Translations under genes and position numbers: made by a program
The notes under the pieces: generated by a model
The model's database searches: none
What the model was told of the DNA's origin: nothing
What the model saw: the letters and a program-made list of their open reading frames with translations, nothing else
Part shown: piece by piece, positions 1 to 8,649 of the stretch
Layout: every line of letters begins with the position of its first letter
Numbering within the stretch: position 1 is the first letter of the stretch
Assembly (NCBI GenBank): GCA_016213135.1
Contig: JACRBQ010000026.1
Coordinates: forward strand, 1 to 54,875
Reading direction: 5' to 3'
Origin: Chloroflexota bacterium
Lineage (GTDB): Bacteria; Chloroflexota; Anaerolineae; Anaerolineales; VGOW01
Length of the DNA: 54,875 nucleotides

Positions 1-1069
1 ACATCAGGGAGGTAATCTCCCGGACCTGACTTAATGGTGGCGGGCTTCTTGGAAGTAGTTTGGGCTCGTTTCATAGGAGCCAAGTTTACTCCCAATCGGC
101 TGTTTTATGACTTGGAATATCAGTAGCCGTGCTACAGTCTCCGATTTCTCGGCCAAAAGCGGCGATTTTCAAGAAGCAACTGACCGGTTGGCAAAAACGT
201 TTGCCACGTCTGGAAATCCAACTGGCCACGTGTCAGCAGGTGGCCAGCAAACATCAACAGCAACTGCTTGAACAGCAGACGACCTTGACGGCCCTGCTCG
301 CTTGGCGGGCCAAATTGGAAACTGACAATCTCAGTAACCCCAATCCGCCGCCTTATGTTGAAGCGCGCATGGATGCTGGCTTCGCAGCCGGTCATAACCT
401 GACCTGGCTGTTGGAACTGGGTTACTGTCCCAACACCAAAGCGCCCAACGGCCACACCGCGACGGCCCTGCGCGCGTGTTTGCCCAAACGCAGTCGCTGT
501 GTCAAGGTCGGCGCCAATGCAGAGATGCTGGGTTGGGGTGAGTATCACTTGCACGACTGCCCGTATCCTCTGACTGTGGCCCTGGAACGATTCTGGGTCA
601 GGCACGCGTATAAGTATGCGGCCTTGATCCATTATCGAGATGACGACTTCTGCCCGACCTTGCCGGTTTGGTTTCAACATTACAACTAACGCCAGACTAT
701 CGAAGCCGGCAACAAAGAAATGAAGGGAACGTTCTTCGTTCAACATTTGATGAGCCACTCGCTGGCCGGCATTCGCTTGCAAGTCCTGTTCACCGGCTTG
801 GCGGCTAACGTAGTGCGGTGGTGTCGGCCCTGGTTGAAGAACTGTGCTGCCGACCGTACGCCCAAGTTGACCCGCACATTGAACAGTCCGAGCATCTGGT
901 GCGGGTCGCAGCCAACAGCGCCGCTCTGGTTCGGCGGACTCTATACGGTACTGCCTTGCAATTTGCGCCCGAGAGCGCGTTGCCCGGCGCGATCTTCTTC
1001 TTGCACGGTGTGCCTGCTTTTCAACTGGCCTTGGGCCTCAACCAACCCTACAAAATTGAATCTGGATGA
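1..1069 (+). pseudogene. Degraded DDE transposase (IS4-like) remnant
   Basis: Pieces of one transposase can be read across three frames. Bases about 16-126 encode a segment ending FYDLEYQ, 129-689 encode 186 residues with the motif RMDAGFAAGHNL and a C-terminal FQHYN, and 690-1069 continue with RQTIEAGNKEMKG and LAANVVRW. The in-frame TAA at 687-689 interrupts what should be one continuous Y-x-x-RQTIEAG-K-E-KG block, which is the usual region around the catalytic Glu of IS4-like transposases. At least two frameshifts (near 127 and near 830) plus the nonsense codon make it non-functional. The 5' end lies outside the window. The exact IS family is not certain, and I saw no terminal inverted repeat. 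Confidence 0.7.
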
Positions 1070-1133
1070 AACGATTTGCCTTCTGATTGCACAATACTTA
1101 CGCTAGTTCAACGACAGAAACCCTGAGTCGAAA

Positions 1134-1166
1134 AGACAAAGCCAGCCGTTGCGGCTGGCTTTGTCT
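1134..1166 (-). terminator. Hairpin terminator after the LeuDH-like gene
   Basis: A perfect inverted repeat has arms GACAAAGCCAGCC (1135-1147) and GGCTGGCTTTGTC (1153-1165) with a short loop. Read on the minus strand it lies 15 nt beyond the stop of the 1180-2766 gene and is followed by TTTTC, as expected for an intrinsic terminator. It may also stop read-through from the transposase remnant. Confidence 0.75.
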
Positions 1167-1179
1167 CAATACTTACTCA

Positions 1180-2766
1180 TCAACTAATTGCCCAAGTTCT
1201 TACATCGGCCAACTGAGCTAATTCACTGAGCGCCGGAGATTGCGAACGGGCCTTGGCCACGCGCCCCTCGGTCAGCTGGCTGATGCAATCCCAAATCGCC
1301 TGTCCCGTGGCGTTTGCATGCCCAACACGATCTAATACGGTTTTGACCAGATCCTGATTGCGCGACGCGATTGTATTGAGAATCAGCTCGCCTGTCTCCG
1401 GATCATTTGACCGTTGCCCTTGACAGCGTTTGAACAAATCGACGACCGCCAGGGTCCAACCGCCGCCGCTAGCCGAGGTATCGGGCCAGATCCAGGCGCC
1501 GGCTTTGAAGATCAGTTTCAGGGATTTGTCGAGGGTACCAACCTCGAGAATATCATTGGCCGCACCGCACAACAATCGCACCCCGTGCGCTAACAGCGCA
1601 TCCACATATTTCGGAGTCGTGTTGTTTCCCAAACCATTGTTGATCCAGACATCAACGTGGGCATTGCCCAGCAAGTTCAGGTAATACGCTTCGTGTGTGG
1701 CCTCCTCAACCTTGGCGAGCGGATAGCACTGGTGGGCGTAGTGACAGGCCGGCGAGCTGAGGTCGAAGGCTGTGACATTTTGGGCCGGCACCCCGAAACC
1801 TTCAATTAGTGCTTCCAGCGTGCTCAGCCCAACACCCCCAAGCGCTTCCATCAAAAAGTGCAATTCGTGAAGCGGTCGATTCGGAAACCGGGCCTGGGCC
1901 AGTTGCACAGCGGTCGTGGCAATACCGAAGCCAGTCGGGTGGGAAGAAGGGTGCTGGGGGCCCCCGAGCCCGGACGGCAAACAAGTGAAATGCGACAGAT
2001 CGAGACCCCGACGGGCCCAGACTTCACACATTAACGGCCAGTACTGGCCAGAGAGCACGTCCGGTGAAACCGTGTCCGGGCGAATGTAATTGCACGCGGG
2101 GAAGTTGGCGAAAATCCCCCGCACCTGCGCGCTTTGCTCTTTGAGCCGATTGGAGAAGAAAATCCCCATTGGGAGGATCACAGTGCCTAGCGCTACGATC
2201 GCATCGTCCGAAACGTTCCCGATCTCCATGCCATTCCGATTGAGTACGATCCATTCGCCCTTCTTACCCCCATGCAGGGCAGGGATATCAGGGAAGATCA
2301 TCACCGCTTTGCGGAGCATGGCCTTGGAAAGTAGCTGGGTGCGTTCCAAGATCGCGCTGAAGGAAGGCTGGTCCCGGCGATAACAATCGCCGCCGATGTA
2401 GACGGTCAATTCATCCAGCGGCTTGCGATTGTAGTGGGTCACCACATAGGCCACATAGACCTCCACATGGCGTTGAAGCAGGTCCAGGAGTTCCCGGAGA
2501 ATCTGCTCGGGGTAAGTAAACCCCACGGCAGCCTCTTGAGCGAGTTCAGGTGTCAGCTTCAGGAGCGATAAAGTAATTGAGTAGACATCCCCCTGCTGGC
2601 GCGCCTGCTCAAGCACTTCGAGTCCAGGTAAGTCACTGAGGTTTTCCGGCTTCAATGTGGTCGTGACTTTAACAGCACCCTGCGTGTCTTCCGAGCAATA
2701 CACAATCGCACGCGGGCTGTTCAGAGATTGAAGCACATAAGCGGGTAAATGGTTGAGGGTGTCCAT
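1180..2766 (-). CDS. Leucine/glutamate-dehydrogenase-like (ELFV) protein
   Basis: A 528-aa protein whose C-terminal half follows the Glu/Leu/Phe/Val dehydrogenase layout. The segment HPSSHPTGFGIATTA matches the hinge of leucine dehydrogenases, ALGGVGLSTLEALIEGFG is a Rossmann dinucleotide loop, and LLCGAANDIL and PDTSASGGGW match the usual 'AGSANNQL' and 'PDYVINAGG' blocks. Upstream, GGKKGEW and YIRPDTVSPD could hold the catalytic Lys and Asp. The first 150 or so residues are longer and more divergent than in normal leucine dehydrogenases (about 360 aa), so the substrate may differ. The start is supported by AGGAAAGGA 7-8 nt upstream. It lies 53 nt after a leucyl-tRNA synthetase gene on the same strand, which hints at a leucine-like substrate; that link is inference. 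Confidence 0.7.
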   Translation of the reverse strand: MDTLNHLPAYVLQSLNSPRAIVYCSEDTQGAVKVTTTLKPENLSDLPGLEVLEQARQQGDVYSITLSLLKLTPELAQEAAVGFTYPEQILRELLDLLQRHVEVYVAYVVTHYNRKPLDELTVYIGGDCYRRDQPSFSAILERTQLLSKAMLRKAVMIFPDIPALHGGKKGEWIVLNRNGMEIGNVSDDAIVALGTVILPMGIFFSNRLKEQSAQVRGIFANFPACNYIRPDTVSPDVLSGQYWPLMCEVWARRGLDLSHFTCLPSGLGGPQHPSSHPTGFGIATTAVQLAQARFPNRPLHELHFLMEALGGVGLSTLEALIEGFGVPAQNVTAFDLSSPACHYAHQCYPLAKVEEATHEAYYLNLLGNAHVDVWINNGLGNNTTPKYVDALLAHGVRLLCGAANDILEVGTLDKSLKLIFKAGAWIWPDTSASGGGWTLAVVDLFKRCQGQRSNDPETGELILNTIASRNQDLVKTVLDRVGHANATGQAIWDCISQLTEGRVAKARSQSPALSELAQLADVRTWAIS

Positions 2767-2819
2767 GGTGTAATCCTTTCCTGAATGTATACGGGGGTAG
2801 AGAAATCACAGGCGGCCTT

Positions 2820-5342
2820 TCAGCCCGTCAGGATATTGACGAGGGTTTGAGGAACGTGAATGATCTCGCGCACCTCATGTCCTGCGAGATATTTCTGGGC
2901 GCGCGGGGCCGCCAACGCCGCCGCCTTGGCGTCCGCCTCGCTCACATCCACCGAGACCTGCACGTGGTCGCGGACCTTGCCATTCACCTGCACCACCAGG
3001 GTAATGCTCTCCTCGGCTGCCGCCGCCGGGTCATAAGTGGGCCAGGATTGTTGGTGGATGGAGTAGCGCAGGGCGCGCCGCGCCCAGAGCTCTTCGGTGA
3101 TGTGCGGGGTAATCGGTGCCATCATCAGCAACAGAGAAGTTATCGCTTCATCCCAGGCCGCCGTGCCTTCGAGGTGGGGGCGAAGTTTTTGCACCTCGTT
3201 ACTCAGATCCATCAACGCGGATATGGCCGTGTTGAACTCAAAACCGTCGAAGTCATGGCTAACCTTTTGGATGTTCTGATGAAGGAAGCGTCGCAACCTG
3301 CGTTGCAGGCGGTCGCTCGAGTCGGCGGTCTGCGCCACCAGTTGGCTGTCCTGGCCATTGGGGGGCAACTGGGTGTCGGCCGGTAACGCCAAACGCCAGA
3401 CACGGTTCAGCCAGCGAACGACACCCTGGATGTTCTTCGAACTCCAAGGACCCCCCTCCGACCACCGATAGGCAAACATCAGATAGGCCCGCATCGTATC
3501 CGCACCGTACCGGCGTACTTGTTCATCGGGATCAATCACGTTCCCGCGACTCTTGCTCATTCGCTGGCCATCGGGCCCCAACACCTGTCCCTGGTTGCGC
3601 AGTTTCAGCATGGGCTCCGCGCCTTGGGTAAGACCGAAATCGCGGAGCGCTTTGTGGAAAAAGCGGGTGTAAATCAAGTGCATCGTCGCGTGCTCAGCCC
3701 CGCCCGTGTAGGTGTCGACCGGCATCCAGTAATCGTACTCATGTGGGTCGAACGCTCCCTGATCATAATGCGGGCTGAGGTAGCGCAGGTGATACCAGGA
3801 CGAACACATGAACGTATCCATGGTATCGGTGTCGCGTAGCGCCGGCTGGCCACACTTGGGGCAAGTAGTTTGCGCCCAAGTCGGGTGCAATTTCAACGGG
3901 CTTTGGCCACTGGGCAACCATGCCACATCCTCAGGCAACAGCAGGGGCAGTTCATCGTCGGGCACCGGTACCAGACCGTGGGTCGGACACTCGATAATCG
4001 GGATAGGCGCGCCCCAGTACCGTTGGCGCGAAATCAACCAGTCGTGCAGGCGGTATCGCACCGCGCCCATGCCATTACCAGTCTGCTCCAGCCAATGGAT
4101 CGCAGCTCTAACACTCTCGCCTTTACCCTTGCCCACCGGAAGACCATCGAGCGGGCCTGAATTCACCATCTGGCCCTCTTGCAACCAAGCCTTGGTCAGG
4201 GAGTCGCCGGTCACGGTCTGCCCGGGCGGCTGCACCACAAGTCGGATTGCCAGGTTGTGCTTTTTGGCGAACTCGAAATCGCGCTGGTCATGGGCAGGCA
4301 CTCCCATCACAGCGCCCGTCCCGTACGACATCAACACATAGTCAGCGATCCAGATCGGGACCCGTTGGTCGTTGACGGGGTTGATCGCATAGGTGCCACT
4401 AAAAACGCCGGTTTTCTCGTTGTCGGTCGCCTCGCGCAGAACATCAGTCCGCCGGGTCGCCCACGCCACGTACGTCTCAACCGCGTGCTGGAATCCCGGG
4501 GGGGTGAGTTTCTCAACGAGTGGGTGCTCGGGAGCCAGCACCAGAAACGTCGCTCCCCACAAAGTGTCGGGGCGGGTCGTGAAAATCTCGATCGGATCCC
4601 CCTGATCAGAGGTAAACGCCACAGAAGCCCCGCGACTGCGTCCAATCCAATTCGTCTGGGCAGTCTTGATTGGGTCGGGCCAATCCAATCCGTCGAAGCT
4701 CAGCAGTTCCTCAGCGTAGTTCGTGATGCGGAAGAACCACTGTTCCAGATTCTTTCTAATCACCGGGGTCTTACAGCGCTCACACACCCGGTTCTCTCCA
4801 ATTACCTGCTCCCGCGCCAGGCTGGTGTTGCAACTCGGGCACCAGTCCACCCGCGCCATCTTTTTGTAAGCCAGGCCATGGTTAAACAGCTGGATGAACA
4901 ACCACTGCGTCCACCGGTAATAGTGTGGATCGCAAGTGATGGCCTCCCGCTGCCAATCCCAGGCTGCGCCCATCGAGCGCAACTGCCGGCGCATGTTTTC
5001 GACGTTGGCATATGTCCAGGTTTTCGGGTGCGTGCCATGAGCGATTGCAGCGTTTTCAGCTGGCAGGCCAAACGCGTCGAACCCGGGCGGGAACATCACG
5101 TTGTAGCCAAGCATGCGCTGCCGACGGGCGTGAGCATCAGACGGTGCCATCGCGTACCAGTGCCCAATATGTAGGTTTCCACTCGTATAGGGCAACATGG
5201 TCAACGCGTAGTACTTGGGCCGATCGGGGTCAACGGCCGCCCGGTAGACCTGGTCGGCATTCCAGCGGGCTTGCCACTTGGGTTCAATGACCTGGGGCTG
5301 GTACTTCTCTATGAGAGTGGTAGTGAGGTTGCTCGGCTGCAT
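2820..5342 (-). CDS. leuS: Leucyl-tRNA synthetase
   Basis: Charges tRNA-Leu with leucine (class I synthetase, cytosolic). The 840-aa protein has the HIGH signature in PYTSGNLHIGHW near residue 58, the KMSKS-type loop RMSKSRGNVIDPD near residue 594, two zinc-type CxxC pairs (WCPSC/CERC), and an apparently intact CP1 editing domain with TTRPDTLWG and GTGAVMGVPAHDQRDFEFA. I prefer the ATG at 5342 to the upstream one at 5402, because GGGAG lies 9 nt before it and the upstream ORF overlaps the preceding small gene. Location between two dead insertion sequences and beside a leucine-dehydrogenase-like gene is unusual for leuS, so it may be a second, specialised copy. That cannot be tested from this window. 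Confidence 0.93.
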   Translation of the reverse strand: MQPSNLTTTLIEKYQPQVIEPKWQARWNADQVYRAAVDPDRPKYYALTMLPYTSGNLHIGHWYAMAPSDAHARRQRMLGYNVMFPPGFDAFGLPAENAAIAHGTHPKTWTYANVENMRRQLRSMGAAWDWQREAITCDPHYYRWTQWLFIQLFNHGLAYKKMARVDWCPSCNTSLAREQVIGENRVCERCKTPVIRKNLEQWFFRITNYAEELLSFDGLDWPDPIKTAQTNWIGRSRGASVAFTSDQGDPIEIFTTRPDTLWGATFLVLAPEHPLVEKLTPPGFQHAVETYVAWATRRTDVLREATDNEKTGVFSGTYAINPVNDQRVPIWIADYVLMSYGTGAVMGVPAHDQRDFEFAKKHNLAIRLVVQPPGQTVTGDSLTKAWLQEGQMVNSGPLDGLPVGKGKGESVRAAIHWLEQTGNGMGAVRYRLHDWLISRQRYWGAPIPIIECPTHGLVPVPDDELPLLLPEDVAWLPSGQSPLKLHPTWAQTTCPKCGQPALRDTDTMDTFMCSSWYHLRYLSPHYDQGAFDPHEYDYWMPVDTYTGGAEHATMHLIYTRFFHKALRDFGLTQGAEPMLKLRNQGQVLGPDGQRMSKSRGNVIDPDEQVRRYGADTMRAYLMFAYRWSEGGPWSSKNIQGVVRWLNRVWRLALPADTQLPPNGQDSQLVAQTADSSDRLQRRLRRFLHQNIQKVSHDFDGFEFNTAISALMDLSNEVQKLRPHLEGTAAWDEAITSLLLMMAPITPHITEELWARRALRYSIHQQSWPTYDPAAAAEESITLVVQVNGKVRDHVQVSVDVSEADAKAAALAAPRAQKYLAGHEVREIIHVPQTLVNILTG

Positions 5343-5362
5343 GGTGTTGGGCTCCCGAGTTA

Positions 5363-5647
5363 TTAGATAATTTGATTGAGCCAGTGAACGTGATTGACCC
5401 ATTTGCGGGCTGTGGAGCGATCGATCCGAATCGAGAAGCGAGCCCTAGCGTCGTCAGTCACGGCATAGGAGCCAGTGAACTCATATTGCCCCAGTCGCTG
5501 GCCGTAGCTCGTGTTCTGAACGGCGAGCAAGCAAAATCGCATTGCGATATATTTCGCCAACGTCTCAATATCATCCAGACTCAGGGGCGCTAGGACTTCT
5601 GCGCTTTGGTGGGCTTCCAAATTGAGATTGAAAAGTGTTTTGAGCAT
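5363..5647 (-). CDS. Small unknown protein upstream of leuS
   Basis: A 94-aa protein I do not recognise. The start has a good ribosome binding site (GGAGAG, 7 nt before ATG), and the stop lies 20 nt before the preferred leuS start, so the two are probably co-transcribed. The N-terminal half is leucine-rich and helical-looking (LFNLNLEAHQSAEVLAPL, then DDIETLAKYIAMRF), and the C-terminal half is basic (RARFSIRIDRSTARKW). There is no signal peptide or clear membrane segment. It could be a regulator or a partner of the two enzymes downstream. Function unknown. Confidence 0.6.
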   Translation of the reverse strand: MLKTLFNLNLEAHQSAEVLAPLSLDDIETLAKYIAMRFCLLAVQNTSYGQRLGQYEFTGSYAVTDDARARFSIRIDRSTARKWVNHVHWLNQII

Positions 5648-5676
5648 TACAAACTCTCCAATAGGACCGTCAAATA

Positions 5677-5691
5677 TGTCGTCGTTTTGTC
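5677..5691 (-). promoter_or_regulatory. 15-mer shared with the RSH operon promoter
   Basis: The sequence TGTCGTCGTTTTGTC (plus strand) lies 30-44 nt upstream of the start of the small gene at 5647. An identical 15-mer, in the same orientation relative to its operon, lies at 11979-11993 upstream of the RelA/SpoT-ATPase operon. It may be a shared regulator site. One chance 15-mer match is not improbable in a window of this size, so only the matching placement makes it notable. Confidence 0.3.
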
Positions 5692-5814
5692 GTCTCTAAT
5701 GCGACAATCATACATCTCTTTTTCGGGCTGTCAACAAGCAAAAAAGGGCGGGGCGCATTTCCGCCTGGGCGAAAATCGGGTAAGCTGGCGGGCATTCTGA
5801 AGAGGAGGCGCGCT

Positions 5815-7184
5815 ATGCCACGAACCCGAGCCGAGTTGAAAGCCGAATTGCAGGTCGAAGCCGAGCGGCTGATTGAGGCAATGCTGCACTGGACGGAGCA
5901 GACCGAAGCGCCAGACTTGACGGCCATTGAAGACCAAGTGCTGACACTGCGCCAGCAGTTTGGCGAGAAGTTGGCCGAAGCTGCGGTGGAGCGACAAGCG
6001 ACGGCCGCGCCGCTGACGGTGAGATGCCCTCAATGTGGACGACCGATGCATCAGAAGAAGAAACGGCAACGGCGGCGGGTGGAAAGCCGAGTGGGGGAGA
6101 TACCCCTCAAGCGCGCGTATTACTACTGCGACCACTGCCAGGTCGGGCTTTTTCCCCCTGGATTGGCAATTGCAGGTGGAGGGCCAAGGGTGGAGTGAAG
6201 CGCTGCGGAAACTGGCCGTGTGGTTGAGCGGGCTGGTGACGTTCGAGCAGACGGAAGAAATCCTAGAGAAGGTCGGGCAGGTGCCGATGTCGGATAGCAC
6301 CGCTTGGCGGCAGGTGCAGACCTGCGGCGCGCGGGCCCGGGCGTTCGAAGCCGCGCAACGCGCTGCCGCCAGCGCCGTGCCCGATCGGCAGGAGACTGTG
6401 CCGGGCGAAGTCCCGACCCCTGAACGACTGGCCGCCACCATGGACGGGGCCATGCTCCATGTCCGCGGCGAAGGCTGGAAAGAGTTGAAAGTCGGCGGCT
6501 TGGGCAAAATCGAACTCCGGCCGACGCGGGAGCCGGTGACCGGGGACATCCTCGACCTGCCCCATACCGTCGAGAATACCTACGTGGCCTACTTGGGGGC
6601 TTTGGGGGACCGGAAGTGTTCGGCCAGCAACTGTGGGCTGAAGCCCAAGCGCGACGCTGAAGCCAAGCCACCGACACCGTGGTGATCGGGGATGGCGCGC
6701 CTTGGATCTGGAACCTGGCAGGTGAGCACTTTTATGACGGTATCCAAGTGGTGGATTGGCATCCTGCCAAGCAGCACCTGTGCCAGGCCGCCAACCTCAT
6801 CCATGGGGAAGGCACGGCGGCGGCGCAACACTGGCTCAAGGTGCAGGAAACCACGCTGTTTGAAGGCCATGCGGATCTGGTCGCGGACGCCCTGACCGAT
6901 CACGCCCGGCGCAAACGGAGAGCGGCTAAAGACCTCCGCCAGCATGCGGGCTACTTTCGTGATAACCAGCGGCGTATGCAATACCTGGAACGGCGTGAAG
7001 ACAACTATCCCATCGGAAGGGCTTGGCCGAATGCGGTTGCAAACAGTTCCGCGCCCGTTTCTCTGGCCCTGGCATGCGCTGGAGCTGCCTAAGGGCTGAG
7101 CGTCTACTGCCGATTCGCGCGGCCATCATGAGCCACCGCTTTGAAGCCTTCTGGTCGGCCCTTCTGGCCGTGCCCCTAAACTGA
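5815..7184 (+). pseudogene. ISKra4-like transposase, frameshifted
   Basis: Bases 5815-6198 encode the N-terminus, including the zinc pair CPQCGRPM and YYYCDHCQVGLFP. The protein continues in another frame at about 6150-6600 (LDWQLQVEGQGWSEAL, FEQTEEIL, TMDGAML), then at about 6659-7010 (VVIGDGAPWIWNLAGEHF, VDWHPAKQHL), and ends in a third frame with CGCKQFRARFSGPGMRW, stopping at 7184. This order of motifs is that of ISKra4-family transposases. There are at least three frameshifts and a nonsense codon near 6658. A good Shine-Dalgarno (GAGGAGG) precedes the start. No convincing terminal inverted repeats were found by eye. Confidence 0.8.
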
Positions 7185-7260
7185 AAGGTGCCCAAAAGGG
7201 CAAAGGGCGGCCGTCACGACAGCTTCCCAGATGTCTGCACCTGACCGGCAGCGGATTTAA

Positions 7261-8646
7261 TTAGCTAGTTCGAAGAAGATACCCACCCCCGTAATGTGAA
7301 ATCAATAATTGGGGCCGCGCTGGATCTGCCTCAATTCTGGCCCGCAGCCGATTAACCGTTTTCTCGACCACGGTGATCGACCGGTTCCGACCCCAGACAT
7401 TGGCCAGCAATTCGGTTTTGCTGCAGAGTCGATTAGAATGACTCGCCAGATACCGGAGCAGTCGGTCTTCCAGAGCTGTTAGCTGAATGAGTCGATCAAC
7501 TACTCGAACCTGTCGCTGATCGGGCAGATACTCAAAGTCGGCTTTAATAATGGTTCGCGGCAATTCTGGTCCACCCAGATCTGCCCATCTCGGCAGCCAA
7601 TAGCTAAGCACCTCGCCAAACAACTTCCAATGATTCGCCCGCTCTTCCACCAACCCTTTGCGTTCAAGTTGCTTGAGCAAACTCGGGTCAACGTGCGGGT
7701 CAGCCTCATCAATCGATGTTAGGGCTAGGCGCTCCTCAGTCAGGCGACGCAGAATAAGTTGCCGACATCGGGAGCGAACTTGACTGTCAAAACGGAAATC
7801 GCTCCAAAGCACTCCCTCCGAAACTCTGTCACCCTTTTTTGAGGCGCGCCGCTTGGCTTTCAGCGCGAAGTAATACTCGCAGGCGATTTTCAACAATTCA
7901 ATATGGCGGCCAGCCTCATCCAGCAAAGCGCGCAGTTCGCCCTTGTCCGGCGGCATCCCGCCCATTGTTTCAGCCAGTTTGTTAATTAAGTTAACGGCCT
8001 CGTGGGTTTCGAGCAGGCCCAATTGCACGGAAGTCACATAATTAAAAGGCGGTGACGGCAGCGAAGGTGGCAGATAGTGTTTATTCACAACGTCTTGAAT
8101 AGGGTCAGTGCTGGCGACGCCCAACACAACGCGACCATCACTCAGCGTCACAAATGAACGTAACCACCGCAAGCTGTCCACACCCATAACCGGGACGATT
8201 AAGTCAAAATCATCGACCAGCAATGTGATGCGGGCATAACCCCCTTTGACTAGCAGCCAGTCGACTTCTGCTTGAAAGGCCTGGAAAAGGTCACGCGCCT
8301 CTCGAGTCTGGATATCTAATGGCCGATTGATCCCTTCGGCCGCTTCCTCCTTCTTCAGGCATTCCAAGCCGTGTCTCCAGATACCGGCGGCGTCGTAGTC
8401 GAGAATCTCGCTCGCACCGATCCAGACGTAAAGACCTTTCTGGGTTTTACGCGAACCGAGCTTAACTCGGTAGGCATAATGTAGGAGAGATGTCTTTCCG
8501 GTTCCCGGTTCCCCAACCAGATTGAAGCTGCCTGGATCCTGCTTACTAAGTAACGCGCTGATGTCGGCCACAGGCTTGCTCCGCATGATGAATTCATTCG
8601 CTTTAACCGCAAACCCCTGGATAGGGACAAACGCTTCGATGCTCAT
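7261..8646 (-). CDS. AAA/STAND ATPase with C-terminal OmpR-type DNA-binding domain
   Basis: A 461-aa protein with Walker A GEPGTGKT (residues 45-52) and Walker B ITLLVDDFD (140-148) in an ORC/STAND-like P-loop domain. A helical middle region follows, and residues about 380-461 form a winged helix of the OmpR/PhoB type (LTALEDRLLRYLASHSNRL, then TVVEKTVNRLRARIE and a GGGYLL wing). It starts 3 nt after the stop of the RelA/SpoT-ATPase gene, so the two are surely one operon. It is probably an ATP-switched transcription factor or effector that responds to, or assembles with, that partner; this is inference from domain content and linkage. I do not know a named family for it. Confidence 0.75.
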   Translation of the reverse strand: MSIEAFVPIQGFAVKANEFIMRSKPVADISALLSKQDPGSFNLVGEPGTGKTSLLHYAYRVKLGSRKTQKGLYVWIGASEILDYDAAGIWRHGLECLKKEEAAEGINRPLDIQTREARDLFQAFQAEVDWLLVKGGYARITLLVDDFDLIVPVMGVDSLRWLRSFVTLSDGRVVLGVASTDPIQDVVNKHYLPPSLPSPPFNYVTSVQLGLLETHEAVNLINKLAETMGGMPPDKGELRALLDEAGRHIELLKIACEYYFALKAKRRASKKGDRVSEGVLWSDFRFDSQVRSRCRQLILRRLTEERLALTSIDEADPHVDPSLLKQLERKGLVEERANHWKLFGEVLSYWLPRWADLGGPELPRTIIKADFEYLPDQRQVRVVDRLIQLTALEDRLLRYLASHSNRLCSKTELLANVWGRNRSITVVEKTVNRLRARIEADPARPQLLISHYGGGYLLRTS

Positions 8647-8649
8647 TTT

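Noticed and set aside
720..1106. 128-codon open frame as a separate gene
   Set aside because: It is the continuation of the degraded transposase past an in-frame stop, then a frameshifted shadow.
5363..5647. The 94-aa protein as a scaffold peptide for a tRNA-dependent peptide-extension pathway
   Set aside because: No peptide aminoacyl-tRNA ligase or tailoring enzyme is present; a synthetase nearby is not enough.
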